The position numbers and the translations under genes are program-made. The notes under the pieces were generated by a model. The model searched no databases. It was not told where the DNA came from and saw only the letters and a list, made by a program, of their open reading frames with translations. Below are positions 42,512-50,678 of a stretch of 64,000 bases of DNA, in pieces. Positions within the stretch are counted from its first letter, which is position 1; each line of letters starts with the position of its first letter. Origin of the DNA: Pseudomonadota bacterium (GTDB lineage: Bacteria; Myxococcota_A; UBA796; CAJQPC01); NCBI GenBank assembly GCA_024228935.1, contig JAAESX010000204.1, positions 1 to 64,000 of the forward strand, read 5' to 3'.

Positions 42512-43276
42512 ATGAACACGTGGATGCGTGGCGGCCTGGTGGTCGCGTTTGGTGGATTCGCCATCGCCTGTGGCGGCGGCACCACCGATGGTGACATCGG
42601 CACCGAGCCCCCCGCGGCGACCCCCGCACCGGCAGGCGGCGAGTCCACTCCTGCTCCGGCGGCCGCTGGCCCCGGCGGCAAGTGGTCCGAGTGGACGACC
42701 AGCGATCTCGAGGCCGCACTGAAGGCCAACGGCTGGACGGTCACCGAGTGCTACTCGTACACCGAAGACAACATCCGCGAAGACGACTGCGACGCCACCA
42801 AGGGCAAGATCAGCGTCAGCGTCGAGCTCGACCGCTACGAGTCCCACGCGGACGCGAAGTGGATGGCCGAGGACGTCGAGGGCACGCGGGTCGACGGCAA
42901 GACCGTCATGGCGGTCACCGTCTACAACGGCGAGGTCGCGGAGACCCTTCTGAACCAGATCCTCCCCAAGGGCACCAAGATCATCGACGTCAAGCAGGAC
43001 GCCGTGGTCACGGCCGTCAAGGGCGCCGGCTTCTCGATCGACGAACAGAGCAAGTCGCAGGACGACGGCTACGTCATGTTCGACGTCAGCGGCGAGTCCA
43101 GCACCGGCTACGTCTCTATCGACTGGGAGTACACCGACGGCTCGACCGGCGGCAGCGAGGACCGTGACCTCGATGGCGCCGTCGCCAGCGTGTACCAGGG
43201 CGACGACGACGACCTGTCGATCTACGTCTACGACTACAAGATGGCCAACGACCTGGTCGCGGCGCTCACCAAATAG
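42512..43276 (+). CDS. Lipoprotein in flagellar cluster, unknown function
   Basis: The 254-residue protein has a lipobox F-A-I-A-C20, a Pro/Thr linker to about 55, and two similar alpha/beta halves. Half one: D-L-E-A-A-L-K-A-N-G-W-T-V-T-E, with Y-E-S-H-A-D-A. Half two: A-V-V-T-A-V-K-G-A-G-F-S-I-D. Each half looks like a ferredoxin-like alpha/beta unit with an acidic surface. It is not a known flagellar part. Its own sigma-28-like promoter and GGGAGGA ribosome site suggest that it is co-regulated with late flagellar genes. Confidence 0.65.
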   Translation: MNTWMRGGLVVAFGGFAIACGGGTTDGDIGTEPPAATPAPAGGESTPAPAAAGPGGKWSEWTTSDLEAALKANGWTVTECYSYTEDNIREDDCDATKGKISVSVELDRYESHADAKWMAEDVEGTRVDGKTVMAVTVYNGEVAETLLNQILPKGTKIIDVKQDAVVTAVKGAGFSIDEQSKSQDDGYVMFDVSGESSTGYVSIDWEYTDGSTGGSEDRDLDGAVASVYQGDDDDLSIYVYDYKMANDLVAALTK

Positions 43277-43294
43277 GAAGAGGCGCATCGCCGA

Positions 43295-43308
43295 GGGGTG
43301 ATCACCCC
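43295..43308. promoter_or_regulatory. Perfect 14-bp palindrome after the lipoprotein gene
   Basis: GGGGTGATCACCCC lies 18 bases after the stop of the lipoprotein gene. It may be an operator or the stem of a weak terminator, but there is no loop or T-run to support termination. Confidence 0.3.
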
Positions 43309-43413
43309 CTCAACTTGTCCAGCCGTGTGTCGAGAGGAAGGTTGTGGAGCCCGAAGCGCTCCCAACCCCTTTCGACAACACGGGCCGGACCGAGGACATC
43401 CGAGGAGGCCCGC

Positions 43414-43439
43414 CGAACGCCAAACGACTGCGGCGTTCG
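43414..43439 (+). promoter_or_regulatory. Hairpin in the flgE leader
   Basis: CGAACGCC and GGCGTTCG form an 8-bp stem with a 10-base loop, ending 18 bases before the flgE start and just ahead of its CAGGAG ribosome site. It could modulate flgE translation or mRNA stability. No promoter consensus is evident in the rest of the 181-base gap. Confidence 0.4.
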
Positions 43440-43457
43440 ACTTCCAGGAGCCCCCTC

Positions 43458-44777
43458 ATGTCTCTCTTCGGCACCCTGAACACCGGCGCGTCCGGTCTCG
43501 GCACCAGCTCGACCTCGATGAGCGTGATCGGCGACAACATCGCCAACATCAACACGACGGGCTTCAAGGGCAGCCGGGCCAGCTTCGAGGACATGCTCCC
43601 GAACATGATCGGCGGCAACCAGCTGGGCACGGGCTCCAGCGTCGCCGGCACGCAGACGCTGTTCGGCCAGGGCTCGCTGAGCTCCTCGAGCTCGGCGCTC
43701 GACATGGCCATCTCCGGGAAGGGCTTCTTCCAGGTGAGCGACGGCCAGCAGGACTTCTACACCCGCGACGGCTCCATGTACATGGACGCCGAGGGCTTCC
43801 TGGTGAACAGCTCCGGCTACCACCTCCAGGGCTACAACGCCTTCGACGGGTCGGTGACCTCGCGGATCTCGGACCTGCAGATCGACACGGCCCCGACCGG
43901 CGCCAAGGCGACCGAGAGCATCGACATCTCGGCGTACCTGCCGATGCAGGACGAGCCGACCGACGGCTGGGACACCTACCTGTCCGACACCGACACGACG
44001 GGCGGGACGGACGTCACCTGGGACGACCTGGACGAGAACGCGGACAACTCGACCTCAATCACCATCTACGACGAGCTGGGCAAGCCCCACGACGTGGTCG
44101 TCTACTTCGAGCAGGTCAGCGAGACCGAGTACGACTACACCGTCGTCGCCGCGACGAGCGAGCTCGACCCCACGGCGGATGCGGACGGTGAGGGCTACGT
44201 CACGGGCCTGATCAGCGGCACGCTCACCTTCGACTCCGACGGCCAGCTCGAGTCCGCCACTCAGTCGGACATCGCGACCAGCTCCTGGCCGGGGACCTCG
44301 GCCATCGGCTTCGAGGTCGACTTCGGCGTCGACTCGGCCGGCGAGTCCACCGACGGCGGCTCGATGACGATGCAGGGCGAGGACTTCAGCGTCACCGGCA
44401 TCAGCCAGGACGGCTACGCGGTGGGCGAGCTCTCCTCGGTCCAGCTCGACGACGAAGGCAACATCGTCGCCAACTACAGCAACGGCGAGGAGGAGATCCT
44501 CGGCCAGGTGGCCCTGGCGACCTTCGCGGCCGAGGGCTTCCTGACCCGTGCGGGCGGCAACATGTTCGCCGCCAACGCCGCCAGCGGCGACCCCGCGATG
44601 GGTGCGGCGGGCGTCGGCGGGCGAGGCTCGGTCACCGGCTACGCCCTCGAGGGCAGCAACGTCGAGCTCGAAGACCAGTTCGTCGCGATGATTCAGAGCC
44701 AGCGCGGCTACCAGGCGAACGCCCGGGTCATCAGCACCGCGAACGACACGCTCCAGGAGCTCGTGAACCTGGTGTAG
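43458..44777 (+). CDS. flgE: Flagellar hook protein FlgE
   Basis: The 439-residue protein has the conserved N-terminal rod/hook motif (G-D-N-I-A-N-I-N-T-T-G-F-K-G-S-R) and the C-terminal helix (Q-S-Q-R-G-Y-Q-A-N-A-R-V-I) that pack in the hook core. Between lie the FlgE D1/D2 domains. The ATG at 43458 has an AGGAG site upstream and gives the standard FlgE start M-S-L-F-G-T-L-N. It forms the universal joint of the flagellum. Confidence 0.96.
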   Translation: MSLFGTLNTGASGLGTSSTSMSVIGDNIANINTTGFKGSRASFEDMLPNMIGGNQLGTGSSVAGTQTLFGQGSLSSSSSALDMAISGKGFFQVSDGQQDFYTRDGSMYMDAEGFLVNSSGYHLQGYNAFDGSVTSRISDLQIDTAPTGAKATESIDISAYLPMQDEPTDGWDTYLSDTDTTGGTDVTWDDLDENADNSTSITIYDELGKPHDVVVYFEQVSETEYDYTVVAATSELDPTADADGEGYVTGLISGTLTFDSDGQLESATQSDIATSSWPGTSAIGFEVDFGVDSAGESTDGGSMTMQGEDFSVTGISQDGYAVGELSSVQLDDEGNIVANYSNGEEEILGQVALATFAAEGFLTRAGGNMFAANAASGDPAMGAAGVGGRGSVTGYALEGSNVELEDQFVAMIQSQRGYQANARVISTANDTLQELVNLV

Positions 44778-44842
44778 ACCAGCGCCACCGCTCGCCATCG
44801 AGACCGTACCGGCCTGGCCGGATGCGGTCTTCGTCGTTTTGG

Positions 44843-44859
44843 GGCCGGGGATCCCGGCC
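44843..44859. promoter_or_regulatory. GC-rich hairpin between flgE and motA
   Basis: GGCCGGG-GAT-CCCGGCC is a 7-bp stem with a 3-base loop in the 114-base gap. A TTTT run precedes rather than follows it on the coding strand, so it is not a normal terminator. It may lower read-through or stabilise mRNA ends. Confidence 0.3.
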
Positions 44860-44891
44860 AATCGGCCTCAACCGGGTGGCCTGACGGTCCG

Positions 44892-45689
44892 ATGAGCGAG
44901 TTGAACTCTCTGGGAGCACCCGTGGATCTTGCGACCGTAGGCGGACTCACTGTCACGATCGGGCTGATCATGGCGGGAATCCTCATGGGCGGCCCGCTGG
45001 GGATCTTCATCGACATCCCGTCGATGCTGATCGTCATCGGCGGCACCATCGGCGTGACGTTCGTCGGCTTCCCCGCGGGCGCGGTCATCGGCGCGATGAA
45101 GGCTGGCAAGCAAGCGGTGTTCAGCAAGCCCGAGCCCGTCCAGGAGACGATCAAGCTCCTGAGCGAGCTCTCGAACCGCGCCCGACGCGAAGGCCTGTTG
45201 AGCCTCGAGAGCGCCGCCCAGGAGACCGAGGACGACTTCCTCAAGCGAGGTCTCTTGATGGTCGTCGACGGCCACGAGCCCGCCGCGATCGAGGAGGTCC
45301 TGTACGACGAGCTCGACAAGATCGAGGAGCGCCACAAGGTCAGCGCCGCTGTCTGGGACGCCATCGGCGCCTACGGCCCGGCGATGGGCATGATCGGAAC
45401 GCTGATCGGTCTGGTCCAGATGCTCCAGAACCTGAGCGACCCCGCCGCCATCGGCCCCGCCATGGCGGTCGCGCTGCTGACGACGTTCTACGGCTCGCTT
45501 CTGGCGAACATCATCGGCATCCCCGTCTGCAACAAGCTGAAGGTCCGCTCCGGCATCGAGGTCGCCGCCAAGACCATCATCGCCCAGGGGCTCCTGAGCA
45601 TCCTGAACGGCGAGAACCCCCGGTTCATGGTGGACCGCCTCAACGCCTCGCTCGCCCCGGCTGAGCGCGTGCTCGACGAGGCCGCCTGA
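44892..45689 (+). CDS. motA: MotA stator protein
   Basis: The 265-residue protein has four membrane helices (two near the N-terminus at about 15-60, two at about 155-205) and the conserved cytoplasmic loop. The motif A-Y-G-P-A-M-G-M-I-G-T-L-I-G-L-V is the MotA/PomA helix-3 signature. With MotB it forms the ion-driven torque generator. ATG overlaps are used with motB (TGATG). Confidence 0.95.
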   Translation: MSELNSLGAPVDLATVGGLTVTIGLIMAGILMGGPLGIFIDIPSMLIVIGGTIGVTFVGFPAGAVIGAMKAGKQAVFSKPEPVQETIKLLSELSNRARREGLLSLESAAQETEDDFLKRGLLMVVDGHEPAAIEEVLYDELDKIEERHKVSAAVWDAIGAYGPAMGMIGTLIGLVQMLQNLSDPAAIGPAMAVALLTTFYGSLLANIIGIPVCNKLKVRSGIEVAAKTIIAQGLLSILNGENPRFMVDRLNASLAPAERVLDEAA

Positions 45690-46420
45690 TGGCCAAGAGG
45701 AAGAAGAAGGCCGACGAAGGCGGTGGTGGACTCCCAGGGTGGATGGCCACGTTCTCGGACATGGTCACGCTGCTGCTCACCTTCTTCGTCCTGCTGCTCT
45801 CGATGGCGAACTTCGAGGACGTCACCAAGGTCGAGGCCGTCCTCAGCTCGATCAAGTCCGCGCTCGGGGCCAACGGCTTCGACGCCGCGATGCTCGCGAG
45901 CCACGTCGAGGAGCTGCACACGACCGAGCAGGTCCGGCGGGAAGACGCGCTCAACCCCACCGAGGCCCGACTGCGCCAGGCGTTCGAGGAGCACATCAGC
46001 GACGACCTGATCCGCATGGTCAGCAACGAGCAGGAGATCCGGGTCCGCCTGGACGACCGCGTGCTCTTCGCGCCCGGCTCGACCGACCTGCACCCCGCCG
46101 CGTACGCCCTGGTGAGCGACGTGGCCACCATCGCCGCCGAGAACGACGTGGAGATCCGCGTCGAGGGGCACACCGATGCCAGCGGCGACGAGCTGGACAA
46201 CTGGCGTGTCTCGAGCGAGCGCGCCATGGCCGTGGTCACGGCGCTGCGCGAGCGCGGCCCGGTGCCTGGTGATCGGCTTGAGGCCGACGCATTCGGCGAG
46301 TTCCGCCCGGCCAGCGCGTTCGGAGAGGACGCCCGCTGGAACAGAAGGGTCGAGCTCGTCCTAAAGTCTGACGACACCGCGACCGTAGGGGCGATCGAAG
46401 GACTCTCGAACCCCGAGTGA
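45689..46420 (+). CDS. motB: MotB stator protein
   Basis: The 243-residue protein has a basic N-terminus, one membrane helix with the essential ion-carrying Asp (A-T-F-S-D-M-V-T-L-L-L, about residue 24), a plug region and a C-terminal OmpA-like peptidoglycan-binding domain (V-E-G-H-T-D-A-S-G-D). It anchors the stator to peptidoglycan. It lacks obvious sodium-type features, but ion specificity cannot be read reliably. Confidence 0.95.
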   Translation: MAKRKKKADEGGGGLPGWMATFSDMVTLLLTFFVLLLSMANFEDVTKVEAVLSSIKSALGANGFDAAMLASHVEELHTTEQVRREDALNPTEARLRQAFEEHISDDLIRMVSNEQEIRVRLDDRVLFAPGSTDLHPAAYALVSDVATIAAENDVEIRVEGHTDASGDELDNWRVSSERAMAVVTALRERGPVPGDRLEADAFGEFRPASAFGEDARWNRRVELVLKSDDTATVGAIEGLSNPE

Positions 46421-46456
46421 CAGTCCACCCCACTGACATCAGCTGACGGAGCCATC

Positions 46457-46954
46457 ATGGCGGAAGAGATCGAAGAGTTCGACGAGGCCCCCAAGCCCTC
46501 GAAGCTCCCCCTGATCCTGGCAGGTGCAGCCTTCTTCATCATCGGTGGAGGAGCCGGCTTCGGCGCCTCGATGGTCTTCGGCTCGGACGACGCCTCCGCG
46601 GCCGAGGAGGCCGGTAAGAACGCCGAGGGCGAAGACATGGCCCCCGAGCCCACGCGCGTGGTCCACAGCCTGGGTGGCTTCACCGTCAACCTCCGCGGGA
46701 GCGGCGGCGGCCGGGTCCTGCGCATGGAGGTCCAGCTCGAGACCACCGACGTCGCGCTGCCGACCGTCGAGGAGAACGCCGCCCAGCTGCGGGACTCGGT
46801 CATCACGCTCGCCAGCGACTACAGCTACGCGGACGTCGAAGGCCTGGACGGGAAGACCCGACTGCGCGACGAGCTCCTGGGCCGGGTGAACACCCACCTG
46901 CCCGAAGAGAGCCGCGTCGAGCGCGTGTACTTCACCGAGTTCGTGGTCCAGTAG
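46457..46954 (+). CDS. fliL: FliL basal-body protein
   Basis: The 165-residue protein has a short acidic N-terminus, one membrane helix (about 16-40) and a periplasmic FliL domain (V-H-S-L-G-G-F-T-V-N-L-R, R-V-L-R-M-E-V-Q-L-E, ending V-Y-F-T-E-F-V-V-Q). FliL rings surround stator units and raise motor torque. The stop overlaps the fliM GTG by one base. Confidence 0.92.
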   Translation: MAEEIEEFDEAPKPSKLPLILAGAAFFIIGGGAGFGASMVFGSDDASAAEEAGKNAEGEDMAPEPTRVVHSLGGFTVNLRGSGGGRVLRMEVQLETTDVALPTVEENAAQLRDSVITLASDYSYADVEGLDGKTRLRDELLGRVNTHLPEESRVERVYFTEFVVQ

Positions 46955-47835
46955 TGGAGCAGCAGAACCCCCTCGTCCGACCTGATCGCGAGGCGAGCAG
47001 CACGCTCCCCGCACTCGAAGACCTGTTCCGGGCCAGCGCCCGCGAGGTCCGAACCCGCCTGGTCAATCGCGCGGGAGCCGACGTCCCCGTCCGGCTCGGC
47101 GTCGCCCAGGTCACCACCGTCGGCCGGATCCTCCGGGACACCGACGCACGGGATGGCGGCGTCTTCGGGCTGTTCCGCTTCAACCCGCTCGGCCTCCCCG
47201 GCCTGCTCGTCGTCCAGGGCCGACTGCTCTCGCGCCTCGTGGGCGTGCTCCTCGGCGAGGACCCCGAGCTCGAGCCCCCGCCCTACCGCGTGCGTCCCAC
47301 GACGCAGGTCGAGATGCGCTTCTGCCATCGGATCTGCGAGGACGTCCTCGCGTCGCTGTCGGCGGCCTGGCCCAAGGACCCCGCCCCCGAGCTCGACATC
47401 GAGTCGCTCGGCACGAACCCCCGGCTGGCTCGAGGGCTCTCCCAGACCACCAGCGTGGTGGCCGCGTCGCTCGACTTCGGTCGCCCGGACGCGCCCTACG
47501 GACTGATGATCGTCGCGATCCCGGCCCAGGCCGCCCGCGACCTGCGTGTCCCGCGCATCGAGCCGATCACCCAGGACATGCGCACGTCACGCTACGACAA
47601 GGCCCGTGTCCTGCCGGTCGAGCTCGAGGCGGTGGCCGAGCTGGCGCGCACGCGTCTGTCCCTGTCATGCCTCCAGGATCTGAAGGTCGGCACCCAGATC
47701 GATCTCGGCCCGCGCCAGACCGTGAACGTGCACGTGAACGGGCGCTCGCTGTTCCAGGGTGAGCCCGGCCGAGCCGGCGGAAGCCACTCGGTGAGGATCA
47801 CGCGCAAGATGAATGAAGATTCCGCTCAAACCTGA
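46954..47835 (+). CDS. fliM: FliM-like switch protein lacking the CheY-binding N-terminus
   Basis: The 293-residue protein aligns in pattern with the FliM middle domain (F-R-F-N-P-L-G-L-P-G-L-L-V-V-Q; L-L-G-E-D; I-E-S-L-G-T-N-P-R-L-A-R-G) and has a C-terminal SpoA-like end (L-K-V-G-T-Q-I-D-L). The usual start with E-I-D-A-L-L, which binds CheY-P, is absent, as is the conserved Gly-rich GGxG loop in the middle domain. The GTG overlaps the fliL stop (TAGTG) and no upstream extension is possible in frame. Confidence 0.82.
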   Translation: MEQQNPLVRPDREASSTLPALEDLFRASAREVRTRLVNRAGADVPVRLGVAQVTTVGRILRDTDARDGGVFGLFRFNPLGLPGLLVVQGRLLSRLVGVLLGEDPELEPPPYRVRPTTQVEMRFCHRICEDVLASLSAAWPKDPAPELDIESLGTNPRLARGLSQTTSVVAASLDFGRPDAPYGLMIVAIPAQAARDLRVPRIEPITQDMRTSRYDKARVLPVELEAVAELARTRLSLSCLQDLKVGTQIDLGPRQTVNVHVNGRSLFQGEPGRAGGSHSVRITRKMNEDSAQT

Positions 47836-47875
47836 AGCGGAGCGTCCGATGGCGTGAGGGAAGGAGTCATTCCCC

Positions 47876-48154
47876 ATGCCGAACGACATCGCCTTTCTCC
47901 ACGACATCCCCGTCGACGTCGTGATCGAACTCGGGCGCACCCGCCTGACCATCCGCGAGCTCGCCGAGCTCGGTGTCGACGAGGTGCTCGAGCTCGAGCG
48001 TCCCGCCGACCAGCCGCTCGACATCGTGGTCGGTGACCGCCTGTACGCCCGCGGCGAGGTCGTCATGGTCGGTGACCGCATGGCCCTCCGTGTCACCGAG
48101 GTCGTCGGCCAGGCCCGCGAGACCGCCCAGCCCGCGCTGGCGGAGACGGCCTGA
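47876..48154 (+). CDS. fliN: FliN switch protein
   Basis: The 92-residue protein is little more than one SpoA domain (I-P-V-D-V-V-I-E-L-G-R-T-R-L-T-I-R-E-L; D-R-L-Y-A-R-G-E-V-V). FliN forms the C-ring bottom with FliM and docks the FliH-FliI export complex. The short length fits FliN proteins without an N-terminal extension. A 40-base gap precedes it, and its stop overlaps fliO by one base. Confidence 0.92.
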   Translation: MPNDIAFLHDIPVDVVIELGRTRLTIRELAELGVDEVLELERPADQPLDIVVGDRLYARGEVVMVGDRMALRVTEVVGQARETAQPALAETA

Positions 48155-48912
48155 TGTGGTCCCTGCTGCTCCCGCTGTCGTTCGCCCAGGACGTGAGCTC
48201 CGACGAGTTCGGTGAGTCCGTGGTCGAGGAGGTCGTGCCGGTGAACCCGGAGACCATCGCGGCCGCCGCGGACGAGCAGGCTCGGATCGACGCCTTCTAC
48301 GACGAAGGCCCCGCCGCCAGCGAGAGCGCATCGAGCGGACTCGGCGACACCTGGATGTTCGTCCTCGGCGCCGCCGGCCTCGGACTCCTGTTCGTCGCTC
48401 GCAAGAAGGTCTTCGGCCACGTCGCCGCAGCCGCCAAGAAGAACGGCGAGCTGGTCGTCGTCGCTCGTCAGGGGCTCGGCCACCAGGGTGGACTCATCCT
48501 GCTCGAGGCGAGCACCGGAGACGGAGGCACCCGCCGCCTGCTCGTCGGAGTCTCCGCCGGAACGACCCCCGCGCTGGTCGCGGACCTGGGTGGTGACTTC
48601 GCGGGCTTCATCGAAGAGGACATCCCGGCCCCGGTCGTCGTGACCGAGGAGCCCGTCGTCTCCGCACCGTTCGAGCGCATCGAGGCCCCCGCGGTGGAGC
48701 GCACCCCCGTCGTGCGACCCGTCGTCCGGACCGAAGCCCCTGCGCCCCTCGTCGACGACAACCCGCGCCCCAAGCGCGCCCTGGTCGGCCGCTTCACGGA
48801 CGCCGACCTGGCCCCGCTTCCCGACGAGGGCTGGGGCACGCCCTCGGGTCTCGATGAGCACCTGAGCCTGGTCGACGAGGTCCTCGCGGGCCGCGCCGGG
48901 ACGCGCCACTGA
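48154..48912 (+). CDS. fliO: FliO-like export-gate assembly protein
   Basis: The 252-residue protein has a short signal-like start (cleavage near F-A-Q), an acidic stretch, one membrane helix (about 62-83) followed by A-R-K-K, and a cytoplasmic domain with the FliO-type pattern (G-E-L-V-V-V-A-R-Q-G-L; R-R-L-L-V-G-V) and a long Pro/Glu-rich tail. Position directly before fliP supports the call. FliO helps FliP assemble. Confidence 0.8.
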   Translation: MWSLLLPLSFAQDVSSDEFGESVVEEVVPVNPETIAAAADEQARIDAFYDEGPAASESASSGLGDTWMFVLGAAGLGLLFVARKKVFGHVAAAAKKNGELVVVARQGLGHQGGLILLEASTGDGGTRRLLVGVSAGTTPALVADLGGDFAGFIEEDIPAPVVVTEEPVVSAPFERIEAPAVERTPVVRPVVRTEAPAPLVDDNPRPKRALVGRFTDADLAPLPDEGWGTPSGLDEHLSLVDEVLAGRAGTRH

Positions 48913-49649
48913 TGCTGTTCGCGCTGCTCGCCACAGGCCTGGCCTTCGCCCAGGACGCGCCGATCGACGGCACCGTCACCCAGTCGGTGGAGATCGCCGG
49001 CACGATGCTCGCCGGCCAGGACGACACGTCCAGCGCCGTCCGGATCATCGTCCTGCTCACCGCCATGAGCTTCCTGCCAGCGGTGCTGCTGGTGATGACG
49101 CCGTTCACCCGCTTCATCATCGTGTTCAGCCTGCTTCGCCAGGCGCTCGGTCTCCAGCAGAGCCCGCCAAACCAGGTGCTCATCGGCCTGGCGCTCTTCA
49201 TGAGCCTCATCGTGATGGGGCCGCAGGCACGCCAAGTCCAGGAGACCGCGCTCGACCCCTACATGGCGGGCGAGATGGAGACCGGCGAGGCCATCGATCT
49301 CGCGATGATCCCGATGCGCGAGTTCATGCTCGACAACACGCACAAGGACTCGATGGCGACGATGCTGCAGATCTCGCGGCTCGATCGCCCCACCACCCTG
49401 GACGACATCCCCTCGCCCGTGGTCATCAGCGCCTTCGTGCTGTCCGAGCTCGAGACCGCCTTCGTCATCGCGGTGAAGGTCTACATCCCCTTCCTGGTCA
49501 TCGATCTGGTCGTGGCGTCCGTCCTGCTCGGCATGGGCATGATGGTCCTGCCTCCGGTGGTCATCAGCCTGCCGTTCAAGCTCCTGGTCTTCGTCCTGAT
49601 GGACGGCTGGGGCCTGCTCGTCACGAACATGGTCGCGAGCTTCCAGTGA
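48912..49649 (+). CDS. fliP: FliP export-gate protein
   Basis: The 245-residue protein has a cleavable leader (A-F-A-Q), then four helices. It carries the FliP core T-A-M-S-F-L-P-A-V-L-L-V-M-T-P-F-T-R and the conserved S-A-F-V-L-S-E-L and G-M-G-M-M-V-L-P-P segments. FliP forms the pore of the flagellar type III export gate with FliQ and FliR. Confidence 0.97.
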   Translation: MLFALLATGLAFAQDAPIDGTVTQSVEIAGTMLAGQDDTSSAVRIIVLLTAMSFLPAVLLVMTPFTRFIIVFSLLRQALGLQQSPPNQVLIGLALFMSLIVMGPQARQVQETALDPYMAGEMETGEAIDLAMIPMREFMLDNTHKDSMATMLQISRLDRPTTLDDIPSPVVISAFVLSELETAFVIAVKVYIPFLVIDLVVASVLLGMGMMVLPPVVISLPFKLLVFVLMDGWGLLVTNMVASFQ

Positions 49650-49909
49650 CGTTCGACGAGGTCATCTTCCACGGTCAGAACGCCGTGTTCACGATCCTCC
49701 GCCTGGCAGGTCCCCTGCTGCTGACAGCGCTGGTCATCGGGACGATCGTCTCGGTCCTGCAGTCGGTCACGCAGATCCAGGAGATCACCCTGGTGTTCGT
49801 GCCGAAGATGGTCGGGGTCTTCGTGGTCCTGCTCGTCGTCGGCGCCTGGATGCTCGACGTGTCGGTCGGCTTCGGTCGGTCGATGTTCGAGTCCATCCCT
49901 CCACCATGA
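49646..49909 (+). CDS. fliQ: FliQ export-gate protein
   Basis: The 87-residue protein has two membrane helices and the FliQ pattern (G-T-I-V-S-V-L-Q-S-V-T-Q-I-Q-E between them). The GTG start overlaps the fliP stop (GTGA). It forms the outer part of the export gate. Confidence 0.95.
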   Translation: MTFDEVIFHGQNAVFTILRLAGPLLLTALVIGTIVSVLQSVTQIQEITLVFVPKMVGVFVVLLVVGAWMLDVSVGFGRSMFESIPPP

Positions 49910-49919
49910 CGGAGCGGCC

Positions 49920-50678
49920 GTGAGCCTCTGGATCGGCGGACTCCTGGTGTTCGCCCGGCTGTCCGGCCTGGCGCTCACGCTGCCGGTGCTCTCGAGCCAA
50001 GGCGTGCCCAAGTACATCAGCGTCCTGGGCGCGGGCATGATCACGCTGGTGCTGGCGCCCGCCCTTCCCGCGGCCGACATCCCGGCCACGGTGGGAATCC
50101 TGCTGCTCGGGGTCGCCGGCGAGGTGGCGCTCGGCATGCTGCTGGGCGCCGTCGTCGCCGCGCTGTTCGGCGCCATCGCGCTCGGGACCGAGCTCATGGG
50201 CCTGCAGATGGGCTTCGGGATGGCGACGCTCTTCAACCCGTTCCTGAAGATCCAGTCGGGCGCGCTCGGAACGCTCGCGTCCTGGCTGGCCTCGCTCGTC
50301 TTCCTGGGCGCGGGGCTGCACCTGCGCTGCCTCGAGCTCCTGGGCTCGAGCTTCGACATCGTCCGACCGGGCGAGATCTCCGATCTGATCGCCGCTGGCC
50401 CGGTCCTGCTCGAGGCCATCGGCGCCAGCATCAAGACCGGCGCGGCGCTGGCCGGACCCGTGCTCGCGCTGGTCTGGATGGTCAACGTCTTCGTCGCCGT
50501 CCTCACCCGGCTCGCCCCACGGATGAACGTCTACTTCTCGATGGGCTCGATCCTGACGGCCGCGGCGGGCCTCTCGCTGTTCGGCGCCGCCCTGCCCTGG
50601 CTCCTGACCACGCACCTCCAGCTGCTGGACGGCTCGTCCGAGTGGATGGCGCGCATCGTCGAGGTGGTCGGTGGCTGA
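49920..50678 (+). CDS. fliR: FliR export-gate protein
   Basis: The 252-residue protein has about six hydrophobic segments with the FliR-type motif F-A-R-L-S-G-L-A-L-T-L-P-V-L near the N-terminus and G-L-Q-M-G-F-G-M-A in the middle. The GTG start is ten bases after fliQ. It ends 8 bases into flhB. Confidence 0.94.
   Translation: MSLWIGGLLVFARLSGLALTLPVLSSQGVPKYISVLGAGMITLVLAPALPAADIPATVGILLLGVAGEVALGMLLGAVVAALFGAIALGTELMGLQMGFGMATLFNPFLKIQSGALGTLASWLASLVFLGAGLHLRCLELLGSSFDIVRPGEISDLIAAGPVLLEAIGASIKTGAALAGPVLALVWMVNVFVAVLTRLAPRMNVYFSMGSILTAAAGLSLFGAALPWLLTTHLQLLDGSSEWMARIVEVVGG

Noticed and set aside
43322..43350. GG-N10-GC spacing upstream of flgE as a sigma-54 promoter
   Set aside because: Only the dinucleotides match; the surrounding bases differ from TGGCAC-N5-TTGCW at most positions.
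44843..44859. GC-rich hairpin as an intrinsic terminator after flgE
   Set aside because: The T-run precedes the hairpin on the coding strand and none follows it; on the minus strand it is followed by A residues.
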